A DNA stretch of 64,000 nucleotides from Sarocladium kiliense (lineage: Eukaryota > Ascomycota > Sordariomycetes > Hypocreales > Sarocladiaceae). Where the stretch lies: contig JAUZTG010000015.1 of assembly GCA_030734395.1 (NCBI GenBank), positions 310,001 through 374,000 on the forward strand, read 5' to 3'. Below are positions 34,830 to 45,420 of the stretch, in pieces. Both the position numbers and the translations under genes were made by a program. Position 1 is the stretch's first letter, and every line of letters starts with the position of its first letter. The notes beneath the pieces were generated by a model. The model did no database searches. It saw nothing but the letters and a program-made list of their open reading frames with translations, and was not told the DNA's origin.

Positions 34830-35988
34830 TGAGTTTGCGATGATCGAAACTGTGTCTGGGCGGCCTATTCACAGTTTTCGGCCCAGCTTCCCTTTCACCG
34901 CAAAGTTGCAAATAAATAAACAAGACGACACGCACGTCTCAATTATATACGCCGCTGGCTAAACGCCGCCTTTTATGTGCTGCGTCAGCGTTTAGGCGTA
35001 TTTAAGATGGATCATAGTAAGCCCCAATGCAAGCCTAGCCAATTCGTACTAGCCTCGTCTTGTATTCTGTCGGAAACATTGCTCCCTTATTGGAAGAAGC
35101 GTTTCACAGAGTGGGGGAGTTTATAAGCTGTGTGAGCACGTAGCATGTTGACTTTGTCAGTTACGAATCTGATGATAGTTAGTCTTGCAAAGCTCTCTAT
35201 CCCGCTCTGCAAGTCAAACCTTGCCCTGATCTATCTATAGTCAGCAGAAAGAACGACCAATTAAGAACCACCTATGGAATCCAGCTATAAAGTCCCACAG
35301 AAGCCATCATCTTTTTATATGTGCAATCAATTCAACTCCGGGTGCGGCACCTGAAGCAAATACTACAGGAGCATGCATGGTTAATGCTGTGGCCCAAGGA
35401 CTAGACAAAAATCACACGAGCAACTCAAGGAAGGCAGTGACTCATCAATACAAGACTAATTGAATAGCCGACTTTGCTTCTTGTATTGACACCTTTGCCG
35501 TTGCTCTTACAGAAAGCTTGTCTGGGCCAAAAGATGCAACCCGGATGACACCTAAGTGCTGGCGTCAGCATCATATTACAAATGTTAGCTAGCAAGATAC
35601 TCTGCGTACGCGCTAATGCACCCATCTTCTGAGGGCTTGTCAGTGGCTGGTTATACTCGGCTCATCGGCAACAAACGCAACGACCTCAAAGTCGCCGAGT
35701 TCTTGCAGATCGGGAATCACGACTTCGAACAGTCAATAGTGGGACCGTCTTGGCAAGGCGCCCGGAATTAGCGATAGGCGCATCAATGGCAATATCGCTG
35801 TTGTTACACTGCATGCCTTGTGCGGCGAAGACGGCGGGGGGCAAGCTGGCGTGGCAATGCAGGATAAATCATTTGAGCCACTTGACTTCCCCTCACTTCC
35901 CTGAGTATTGATTCGAAACCTGAGCATATTAGCAGTCAACCGAATCCTTTGTTCAATTGCGTCGCTTGTGTAGTGAATCGAAGCAGCC
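34830..35988. other. Divergent promoter region, oxidase/aldehyde dehydrogenase
   Basis: About 1.16 kb between divergent starts, moderately AT-rich. Nothing coding was recognised. An imperfect hairpin lies around 34950-34998 (GGCTAAACGCC against GCGTTTAGGCG). Confidence 0.4.
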
Positions 35989-37536
35989 ATGACTCCAACG
36001 ATCGACATCACTGTGACTGACTCTCTGAATCCGCGTTTCCCTCTCAAAGCTAACCCACCGTACAGTCCTACAAAGGAAACATCATCAACGGCGAGTTCGT
36101 CCCAACGCCAGAGACGCGACACTCTATCGATCCAGCCACTGGAGAGCCCCTCTATGAAGTCCCCGTCACTAGGAAAGAGGATCTCGATGCCGCCGTGAAG
36201 CATGCCCGCGCTGCTTTCAACAGCTGGTCCAAGACCTCATTTGATGAGCGAGCGAAGATGCTTCTCGCCTTCGCCGATGCGCTCGAGGCGAATCGCGATG
36301 AAATTGAGAAGCTGCAGACCATGGAGCAAGGAAAGCCTCTGAGTCTCGCTCACGTAGAAGTGAACATGACTTTGCACTGGCTGCGCACGTTCGCAACAAT
36401 GGAAGTCAAAGACGAGGTGATTGAGGACACGGATGAGAAGACCATCTACTCGACCTTTCCACCTATTGGCGTTTGTGCTGCTATTGTGCCTTGGAATTGG
36501 CCTATTCTTCTTGGGCTCGGTAAGGTCGGCCCAGCACTAATGACTGGCAATGTTATTATTATGAAGCCATCTCCCTATACACCATATTGCGATCTCAAGC
36601 TAGGTGAGATTGCCATGTCAATCTTCCCACCAGGTGTAGTCCAAGTCCTCAGCGGCAATGACGACCTTGGACCGTGGATCACGTCCCACCCTGGCATCGA
36701 CATGATCACCTTTACCGGGTCAATCGCCACGGGCAAGAAAGTGGCAGAAAGCTGTGCTAAGACGCTGAAGCGCTATGTTCTGGAGCTTGGAGGCAACGAC
36801 GCTGCCATCGTGTGCGACGATGTGGACTTTGATAAGTGTATTCCCAAGATTGCCATCATGACATTCATGAACTCGGGACAGATCTGTATGCTTTGCAAAC
36901 GAATTTATGTGCACGAGAAGATCTATGACCAGTTCCGAGATGCTTTTGTTGAGTTCACAAAGAACAACATCAAGACTGGTGGTGGATTTGAGGAGGGCGT
37001 CACGGTCGGACCGATCCAGAACAAGATGCAGTGAGTACCATGAGCCCCTCGGAGAGAGGAATAACTGACAACACTGTAGGTTTGGGCTAGTAAAGGACAT
37101 GTATGAAGAGATCCAGAAGCAAGGTTGGAAGACAGCTCTCGAGGGCCAAGTCCGCACGACCTCGAAGGGCTACTTCGTGGAGCCTGCGATTATCGACAAC
37201 CCACCAGATGACTCCCGCATTGTGCTCGAAGAGCCCTTCGGTCCAATTGTACCCCTCCTAAAGTGGTCAACGGATGACGAGGTGATCGACCGCGCGAACT
37301 CGTTGGAGACGGGCCTGGGAACGTCAGTTTGGAGCAAGGACCTGCAACGGGCGGAGAGAATGGGCAGACAGATTAGCGCGGGCAGTGTTTGGGTAAATTC
37401 CCACTTTGATACGGCGCCGAACGTGCCGTTTGGAGGACACAAGGAGAGCGGGATCGGGATGGAGTGGGGAATTGAAGGCTTCAAGCATTACACTAATACT
37501 AGGAGCCTCTGGGTGTGGAAGAAGGTCTTTGAGTAG
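35989..37536 (+). CDS. NAD(P)-dependent aldehyde dehydrogenase
   Basis: Three exons: 35989-36012 (only eight codons), 36066-37030 and 37080-37536. Introns are 53 and 49 bases; the joined protein is 481 residues, normal for the ALDH superfamily. Landmarks are NIINGEFVP near the start, the cofactor-site stretch PWNWPILLGL, ITFTGSIATGKKV, the glutamate motif LELGGNDAAIV, the catalytic cysteine in NSGQICMLCKRIYV, and the C-terminal PFGGHKESGIG motif. It oxidises an aldehyde to the acid in the cytosol. The tiny first exon is supported by the phase, the donor GTGACT and acceptor ACAG, and by the resulting N terminus, which fits fungal relatives. With the neighbouring FAD oxidase it may form a two-step alcohol or amine catabolism; this is inference from position. 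Confidence 0.88.
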
Positions 37537-37921
37537 ATCGCAGAGAAGAGTGGCTAGGTTAGGACGGAAGAGAGAAACACCTGACGAGATATAGTAAACA
37601 GGAGGCTAAGCAGACTTAAGATATTGCGGAATTGAACCCCAGGGCAAAAGAGCATACACTTGCGGATTGAAGTGCTACTAAGGTGTAGACTAAGCATGCG
37701 TGGCAAATCCGCCCCAGCATGCTATCTGTCGAAAGAAGGGGGCCTTTTTGCTTGTAAGAAATTGCTTAATTGGTCATGCTTATACAGCCCTTAGTTCTTG
37801 GGTAGAAGAGCACGGAATTGCGCGGCAACCACCAGCTCCGAGTTCGTCTCATGAAGAGGTTGGCTACCTTCCATACCATCCTCGGCATCCCATAGCCTCA
37901 GCAACTCTCTTAGAACCATCT
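37537..37921. other. Short intergenic region
   Basis: The aldehyde dehydrogenase 3' end and the 3' side of the minus-strand pseudogene. Nothing else was recognised. Confidence 0.4.
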
Positions 37922-38728
37922 TCATCGTTCTCTCACCCTGCCAGAATGATTAATCAAATAGCCACGCATGAACTGCAAAGCGAGATTTACCTTCCCATCC
38001 TGCCTCTCTTCAGACAGCCGAAGCCATTCGACGACCGGCACCAGATAAGGCGGCCTACGTAGCAATGAGCTTGAATGCAATACAAAGGTCGGATTTACTC
38101 ACAGCTCATTGCACGCGCGACCTCTCAAGCAGCGACCACAACGAGTAGCCCAGCCGCTTGGTGGTTCGCAAATGCCAAGGATTCCACGACCTCCCTTTCC
38201 GGAGGCTACGGATCGAACACACTGAAGACAAGGAGGCCACTGCGCCTCTGGGGCTCTCTTCAATTAGAGCTGGCTCAAGGCTGGAATGTGGATTGCAGGC
38301 TTTCGCAGAGCAGAGGTCAGATGAAGTGCTTGTCTCAGGACAAACCAAAGAACAGCTTCCGTCTTCTCTATTGACCTGGTATGATGTTGGCAATTAACGA
38401 GATAGTAGAGAGGTGATATCTCACCTGGAGCTTAGTAGATTTGAACCAACGATCATACATCTCCACAACAGTCTCGGGCATCTCGTTTCGGCCGTTGCTG
38501 ATAGTGGTTACTTGAGAAAAGAACGTGTCATGTTGCTGATCCTACCCAGGTCAGCAGTGAACGCGAGATGTAGTGCAATGGAGTGATCATGAGTGAGAGT
38601 TTTACCGTCCACGACCCCTAGTCTTGCGGAAGCTGACCAGTGATCCAACTATTGAACGCAGTGTCCATCGGCTCTGGCTCTTGCGACTTCGCCTCCTCCA
38701 CGCCTGCGCTACTGTAAGTCGGAAGCAT
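37922..38728 (-). pseudogene. Decayed fungal gene with a six-cysteine cluster, one in-frame stop
   Basis: Reading down from ATG 38728-38726, a consistent chain of exons can be built: 38728-38606, 38541-38425, 38375-38346 (uncertain, 10 codons), 38239-38103 and 38054-37922, about 180 codons. The introns have GT...AG ends (64, 49, 106 and 48 bases); the 106-base one has a weak GTTTGT donor, so it and the intron before it may be one larger intron. Exon 2 reads cleanly (NEMPETVVEMYDRWFKSTKL). Exon 4 has C-x2-C-x16-C-x9-C-x2-C-x5-C, loosely like the DUF3716 type of fungal Cys cluster. A TAG at 38620-38618 interrupts exon 1 just before its donor site; a CAG-to-TAG change would explain it. Alternatively a different donor skips the stop, or translation starts later. 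Family assignment is weak; coding nature is moderately supported. Confidence 0.45.
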
Positions 38729-41255
38729 TGGAGTGAATAGTAGTTAGGAATTTTGTAGATTGAAAAGTTTTGGGGCGCGATAAGTATCTGGAGATGGCGT
38801 GGTAGTAGTGGTGGCAGCGTCCATGAGAGAATATGTGAATGAAAAGAAGCCCCTTGCGAAGAGTGAAGGCCTAAGCAAACATCTGTCAATTCACCCATTC
38901 ACTCCACTTCATTCAAGCTCAACTGCAAGCAGCAAGTTCTCGCGTCGCTTATTGGGCCAGCATGCTAGCTCATGCAAACAGTAGACAAGACAATGCCTAT
39001 TGTCCTTGAAACCATGTAATATTAGCCAGCCCATTGTCGCCGAGGTATAGAAAGACGATCTTTTATTGTCGGCTTTTAGAATAATATAGATAATCTAATA
39101 CCCTCCCATGCTTCATTAACTTCAGTAAGAGTGAGCCGGCCCTGTAGTATAATTACAGTCATGAGACTCTCCTGTCTATTGCAACGCCGTCGATCGTGCC
39201 CTGTATGAAACATGGAGAGCAAATCAGAAAGTAAGTCAGATACCCAGGACAACAACGTGAGGATTCGAAACAGAATTGATTGCCACATAGCAGTGAAAGT
39301 AATTCAAAAACGTTATTCAAATATCTTGAGTCCCTAGACTAGATCCATTTGTCGTCTCTATGCTTCTTTATCAAGCTTCCTTCCCGATCTTGTATCTAGC
39401 GTTCCAGTTCGGACCCTACGACTCTTCGTGTAATCACTTATTCGCTATCATCCTGGAATCCGCCGTTATTGTTCCACTTGTACGACTTCCTGAGCTCCCC
39501 TATCTCTTCACAACACCTGAGATTCAGTCTGCCTGGGCTCAGAAGCACAAGTCCTGGCCATGATGAGCCGATGCACACCGTCGACAGACCGTCAATTTCG
39601 GTGTGCGCTAGTGAGCGGCACGAAGTCACCTTGTTTACTGGCCCATTCTTCGCTTGATAAACTCGTTATTCCCGGTGTCGAACTGATGGGCCACAATCAA
39701 CATGGTGTTTCAAAGGAAGCATCCTAGACGTTGTTCAGCAGCAAATCTAGAATCAAGAAGCGGCGAGCATCTTATATCCAGCAACTATCAGCTCGTTCGT
39801 TTTTTGTCACCAGTCAGATTGCTTCTTCTCGGCAAGTAGTCCCTTAAGGAAACTCGCCGGCAGGTAATCTGGGCCAGCGACGCCCCATGGTCCGTGGTCC
39901 GGCGCTAGAGCAGACCGTTGTTGAACCCAGTAAGCCCGGTCTTCGTTGGAAGCTGGGTCGCGGAGATGAAGCAGCACCCATTCTTGAGAGGGTGGCAAAG
40001 AACGGCGCATGGTCAGGCATGAGCAGGTTGCCGTTTTGGGTGCCGCGCCGGCAGTTGTGATGATCTGGCCATGAGGGCCAGGATTTCCTGCCAGACTGAC
40101 GCCTTAGTATTTGGCATTACTCAACGGCGCTGCATCTTCTCTCTCAACCCTTGAAGAACAAAATACTTCCCTTTTCTATTCAGCTGCAACTGAACCCCTA
40201 ATCACCTCCTGATGGGCCCTACCCCGCGCAATAATCTCCCCTGCCAAGCCACCTCGAGTTAAAGAGATCACCCGTTTCCACAGGCTATTGCAGCCAGGAA
40301 CAGACCGAGTCCGCTTGTGGCTGAACCCGATTTCCGAATGAGACATACTACGCTAAACTGACTCAACTCAACCATGGCCATGGCTCGGGGACTCGCGCTA
40401 CGTCGGAGCGAGCAGTACGCCCGTAGGACTGGACAAAAGTCGGGTGTGCGCACGGACGGACTGATAGCAGTCATGTGAAATTTGCATCCTATCCATTTGC
40501 CCGGATTTCAGTACTATGAGACTGAAAGATGCCGGGTCTTCAGAGAGAAGTGCAAGAAAGTATTGGTCTTGCCAACCCAACTTCACCCAGCTGTCCTTAG
40601 ATCTGGGGCCAAGAAACACGGACAAGACTCTGCCGCCTGCCCATCACCGTCTCGCCCCAGAAGGCGCACAGTATTAGGGTCACTCATTCAGGGGAACGTG
40701 AGCATTACGTCGCGTCATGAATGGAGCTTACCTCCATGATGAGCGTCCGTGCCATATGGCTGACCCGCGCCGCTGGACGCCATTTTACCTAAGAGCAGTC
40801 TATAGCTTCTCCTTGCCCGTAAGTCGGTCGAATAGATAGCACGGTTCATGAAAATCTCCTGAGCCACTTGTACAAGATGGGAAAACCGACCTCATTCGAG
40901 CGCCACGCGGAGTACCAAGTGCCACGAGAACGACGTCGGCCGCTAAGAGGCCGTGGTTGAACCCTGAAGTTCGCGCCTAGGGACTGACTCGTATGGGCTG
41001 TAGATCAGCAACCGTGTAGTGCAGACCATGTGAAGAGATCTACAGGAGATCTGGGTAGGGCCGTCCCCGGATGATCGAGTATATCTTCAACGGCCATACC
41101 CTCCCGTTGTCGTGGGCCTGTAGCTGAACCTTATCGCTCGTCGTCCTGGGGTGCCGTTGCGTCGCGTATTCTCACCGTTCGCTTTGAGTCTGTAGACCTG
41201 AGTTTGTCGACAAAGTCATTCTATTGTTCAGCCGAAGCAGCATTTGCATCTCAAC
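38729..41255. other. 2.5 kb region without an intact gene
   Basis: No intact gene was recognised. On the minus strand a frame from ATG 40346 to TGA near 39832 reads through about 170 codons with two internal stops. It could be another decayed gene or chance. The rest is ordinary intergenic DNA leading to the receptor-like gene at 41256. Confidence 0.4.
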
Positions 41256-42497
41256 ATGGCGGTACTCGACCCGTTCGTGGCCGAGGCCTTCACATACCTC
41301 GCTCTCTGCGTCAGTCTCGTCATGCTACGCACATGGATTCGCGTTCGTCAAGTCGGACTCTCGAAATTATACCTCGACGACTACTTCATGATCCTTGCGC
41401 TCGTGCCATACATCATCGAAACGGCCTTGGCTTACATGGTCGGCGCGACCTTCCATGGGTTGACGAATAGTAATATGACCGACGAAGAGCGGCGGTTGCT
41501 CTCTCCAGACAGTGATGAGTACCACTGGCGAGTGGGTGGTTCAAAAGTCCAAGTGGCTGGTTGGACCGTATATATGAGTGTTCTGTGGTGCATCAAAGCT
41601 TCGCTCTGCACTTTCTACGCTCGCTTGACGGTAGGTCGCCGGATATAGAGCCTCTAAAGGAATTGAACGAAGTCTAACTGTGCAAAGGACGGTGTTTCTG
41701 GCTACAAAGGCCGAATCAGAACAGGCTATGCGCTCCTCGGAGGAACGTACCTAGCGATCGTCCTATGCATCCTCACCAGCTGTCACCCTTTATCGAAGGC
41801 ATGGCAAATTTACCCAGGGCCTGGAAGTAAGTACACATGCTCTCCAGTGCTTGATGCATTCCTGACTGGAAGAAACACAGACTTCTGCGAGCCGGCTCTG
41901 TCGAAAATTTACATCTACGTGGTGATGATCCTGAACGTCCTCACAGACATGTATCTCGTGGCCATCCCCGTATCGATGCTATGGGGAGCTCAGATTCCCA
42001 CATACAAGAAATATGGCCTAATTGCCATTTTCAGCGGTGCCATCTTCTGCATGACTGCTGGTCTTCTACGTGGCATCCTGATCCTCAAAGACCCTGTCTC
42101 AGGCACCCGAGACGGCAGCGCCTGGGCCTGTCGCGAATCCTTCGTCGCCTTCTTCACCTCCAATATCCCTGCTATCTGGGGCTGGCTCAAGGTCAAGCTT
42201 CGTCCCATCTTCGGCTCCCTGCTGTCCTCCAACTCTGGCAAAAACGGCGAACCGACTGGAGACAGCATCCGCCTCGCGGATCACAGCAGCAGCGGTCGCT
42301 GGAAGAGTCAAAACTCGAGATTCCAGACTCAGACGACGACGGTGATTCGTGGCGGAGATATCGAGGAGGATGGGTCGGACTCGAGCATCAAGGAACTGGC
42401 GCCTACGGATATGGGGATCACGAAGGATGTCACAGTGTCTGTGCGTTCGGAGGCAGCGCCTGGGCCACAGAGGATGACGTACCGCCAACCGAATTGA
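41256..42497 (+). CDS. PTH11-type integral membrane receptor-like protein (fungal rhodopsin domain)
   Basis: Exons 41256-41630, 41688-41826 and 41881-42497 are joined over introns of 57 and 54 bases, giving 376 residues. About seven hydrophobic helices are spread over residues 5-270. The first loop has the RTWIRVRQ...LYLDDYFMILAL pattern (R..R...LxxDDxF) that marks this fungal family, and a later loop has GNFCEPALSKIYIYV. The C-terminal 100 residues are hydrophilic, Ser/Thr-rich and presumably cytosolic. Members such as Magnaporthe Pth11 act as plasma-membrane sensors, but most paralogues are uncharacterised and there is no CFEM domain here. An in-frame ATG four codons upstream is an alternative start. 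The block around it (oxidase, ALDH, transporter) hints at sensing of an extracellular metabolite; that is inference. Confidence 0.82.
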
Positions 42498-43189
42498 AGG
42501 ATGAATCGATATAGACGCAAGACATTCGCAGTTTACATTAAGTTCATATTTCACATACATAATACTTCAAATAACCACAATCATAAAACGGGCAATAATT
42601 CGTCGATCAGGGCCCTGTTGATCTACCAAACACCGCCCATGAGCACGTGAACCCCCACGCCTAGTACACAAACAGACTCGAGGCTGGCCCAACGTTGCAT
42701 TCCAGCAGGCTCCCGTCAGCCTTTCCCGCGGCGCTTCGGCCTTACCGGCGCCCTCTAGCAAGCCCCGAGGTTCAGACAGCTGCAAGCATCCCGCCGCGGA
42801 TCGCCCCCTCAAGGCTTAGCGCCTAAGACAAGGCGGCCCTCGCCGTCAATGGGACTCGCAGGATGCTGATCACGCAATCAAGCCCTGCGATCTCGTGGCA
42901 GCAGTTTGGTGCAGCGGGTGCCGTTTTAGGGGCTTGAAGCTCCCCGAGCTGTATGCATGGTGGTGGAGATGGTTGCAGTCGCGTCGGTGATGGGCGTCAT
43001 CATGCTTTGGTGCGACCAGAGGGATCACGATTATATACGGGTCGACTGCCACCACGCCCTGTGATTGACTTTTCTGGTTTGTCATTGCAACCAGGGGAAA
43101 TCTCACGTGGCGGGTGTCATAATCGCGATCTATTCTGCTTTCTGAAAATCATCTAGCAGAGCTTCCTTGCGCGACACGAAACTGCCAGC
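42498..43189. other. Intergenic region
   Basis: 692 bases between two same-strand membrane protein genes, with a GC-rich patch around 42700-42850. It presumably holds the transporter promoter. No other feature was seen. Confidence 0.45.
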
Positions 43190-44902
43190 ATGGAGTCGCC
43201 TAAGACGAAGGACGATGCGCCTCAGCGCGACCCGGAGCTCAGTAGCGTCAGTACTGGAGCTCGAGATGAAGCTGTACTGCCTGCTCATACACTTGATCCC
43301 GTCTACGAAGCGAAAGCGAAGGTGCTTAACCGAGCAATCCAGGACATTGGCATGGGATGGTATCAGTGGCAGCTGTTTATCGTTATTGGCTTCGGATGGG
43401 CATCCGACAATTTATGGCCGGTTAGTCCATCACCTTTCTTATACCCAGTCTTATCAGCAAACTGACGATAGATGCAGATCACCACGAGCTTACTGTTGAC
43501 GCCGATCGTCAATGAGTTCAAACCCTCTGAAGGGCCGTTGTTTACGCTCGCGCAAAACATAGGGCTTCTCGCAGGAGCCGCATTCTGGGGGTATGTATGA
43601 GTCGATTTACTCACATGATCTCTGCTGACTTTTCAGATTTGGATGCGACGTCTTCGGACGTATCATTGGTTTCAACACAACTCTCGGCATCACCGCAGTC
43701 TGGGGATTGATCGCCGCCTCAGCTCCCAACTTTGCGGCGATTGGCATCTTCGCTGCCTTCTGGAGTTTCGGTGTTGGTGGTAACCTCCCTGTTGATTCTG
43801 CCATCTTCCTGGAGTTCCTGCCAGCGAGCCACCAGTATCTCCTCACGATTCTGTCTATCGACTGGGCACTCGCGCAAGTTGTCGCCAACCTCGTTGCCTG
43901 GCCCTTGCTCGGAAACTTGACCTGCCAACAAACGGATACGGAATGCACCAGATCGCAGAACATGGGATGGCGCTGGTTTGTCCTTACAATGGGCGGAATC
44001 ACGCTAATCATGTTCGTATGTCGGTTCTTCCTGTTTACGATCTACGAGTCGCCCAAGTACCTCATGTCCAAGGGCCGAGACGAGGAGGCAGTCGAAGTTG
44101 TCCACAAAGTCGCCAAACGGAACGGGAGAACATCGTCTCTCACCCTTGAAGATCTCCGGGCCTTTGAGCCTGAGGGATATCGTGCTGACACAGGGGCTGC
44201 AACGGCAATCAAGCGGAATCTCGAGAAGTTGGACACCAAGAATGTACGAGCGCTCTTCAGCACGCGCAAGTTGGCCCTCAGCACAGGTCTCATCATGGCG
44301 GTCTGGGCACTGATTGGCCTTGGATTTCCGCTTTACAATGCATTCTTGCCATACATCCAGGCTACGAGGGGGGTCGAGTTTGGCGACGGCAGCACGTACA
44401 TCACGTATCGAAACAACCTTATCATTGCCGTTTTGGGCGTTCCGGGAGCTATCACCGGTGGTATCATGGTTCAGTTGCCCAAGATTGGCCGCAAAGGAAC
44501 CCTTTCGCTGTTCACGGCGCTGACGGGCGTGTTCCTCTTCATTTCTACCACGGCAGACTCGTCTAACGCGCTCCTTGGGTATAATTGCGCATACAATTTC
44601 TGCAGCAATGTCATGTACGCTGTGTTGTACTCATACACTCCCGAATTGTTCCCAACGCCACAGAGAGGAACTGGTAATGCGCTGACTGCGTCCTGCAACC
44701 GAATCTTTGGCATCATGGCTGTAAGTCCTCAGAATACATGTTGAAGCAAAAGGTAGTTGACTAACTTCTCTAGCCTGTCATCGCAATCGAAGCCAACATC
44801 AATACTTCGGCACCAGTGTATGTTGCTGGAGCACTGTTCGTCGCAGCAGGTCTCTTGGTGCTGTTGATGCCTTTTGAGTCTCGGGGAAAGGCGGCTATGT
44901 GA
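43190..44902 (+). CDS. Major facilitator superfamily transporter (sugar porter/SV2-like)
   Basis: Exons 43190-43420, 43478-43590, 43637-44720 and 44774-44902 are joined over introns of 57, 46 and 53 bases, giving 518 residues with about twelve membrane helices. After an acidic cytosolic head the first helix starts at WQLFIVIGFGWASDNLW, where the acidic residue in helix 1 is typical of this group. The loop between helices 2 and 3 reads GCDVFGRIIG, the family signature. After helix 6 the sequence is IYESPKYLMSKGRDEEAVEVV, matching the PESPR motif of sugar porters. A cytosolic loop separates the halves, and the C terminus is LMPFESRGKAAM. It is a plasma-membrane proton-coupled carrier. The substrate is not decided by sequence; similar fungal proteins include carboxylate, sugar and SV2-like carriers. 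Confidence 0.85.
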
Positions 44903-45420
44903 TCTCGCGACCAATTCAACTACAAAGAAAGAATAAGAATACACAACTGGTCACGTTCCGCAGCTCCGCATTAGTTGTCTCCTCGTTTTGCGTCATTCTC
45001 TCATCTTCTGACGATAAACCTTCCTGAGCATCGTGAGATCTTGGCCACAGTTGTACGTAGTACAAAAAGCCTTACCAGCATAATCCCGCATCGAAATATC
45101 GCACCATCGTTCTTGGTCTCCATCTTGCGACAAGAAAGAACCGCAAAGAAACCTTAATTTATTATTTGTTCGTTGAGCCTGTAGCTATATAATCGATGCC
45201 TGACTCTACTTAACATCATGCCTCTCCACGTCACGTGAGCACATTATGCAGGGACCCGTCTATGCCAACACCGCCTCGTCATCTACATCAAACAAGGTTG
45301 AACCTTATCTGAACTCAACACCACGTTCATTCTCGTCACTATTCTCTCATTCCAAGCCACGTAATTCTCCAGAGCTGATTGACTGCTCATTTCCGGTGTA
45401 CCATAACCGGACTGAGGACA
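44903..45420. other. Intergenic region
   Basis: 518 bases with a presumed promoter for the phosphoesterase. An upstream in-frame ATG at 45379 would add 14 residues to that gene. No other feature was seen. Confidence 0.4.

Noticed and set aside
33062..34996. Ten-base direct repeat AGCGTTTAGG at 33062-33071 and 34987-34996 flanking the FAD oxidase
   Set aside because: Considered as a target-site duplication or element end, but a ten-base match over this span can occur by chance and no inverted ends accompany it.
37600..37660. T-arm-like GGGTTCAATTCC on the minus strand
   Set aside because: The flanking bases do not form a T stem, and no A box or acceptor pairing was found, so no tRNA is called.
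38425..38460. GGTTCAAATCT on the minus strand, similar to a tRNA B box
   Set aside because: It lies inside the coding-like exon of the pseudogene and has no cloverleaf pairing.
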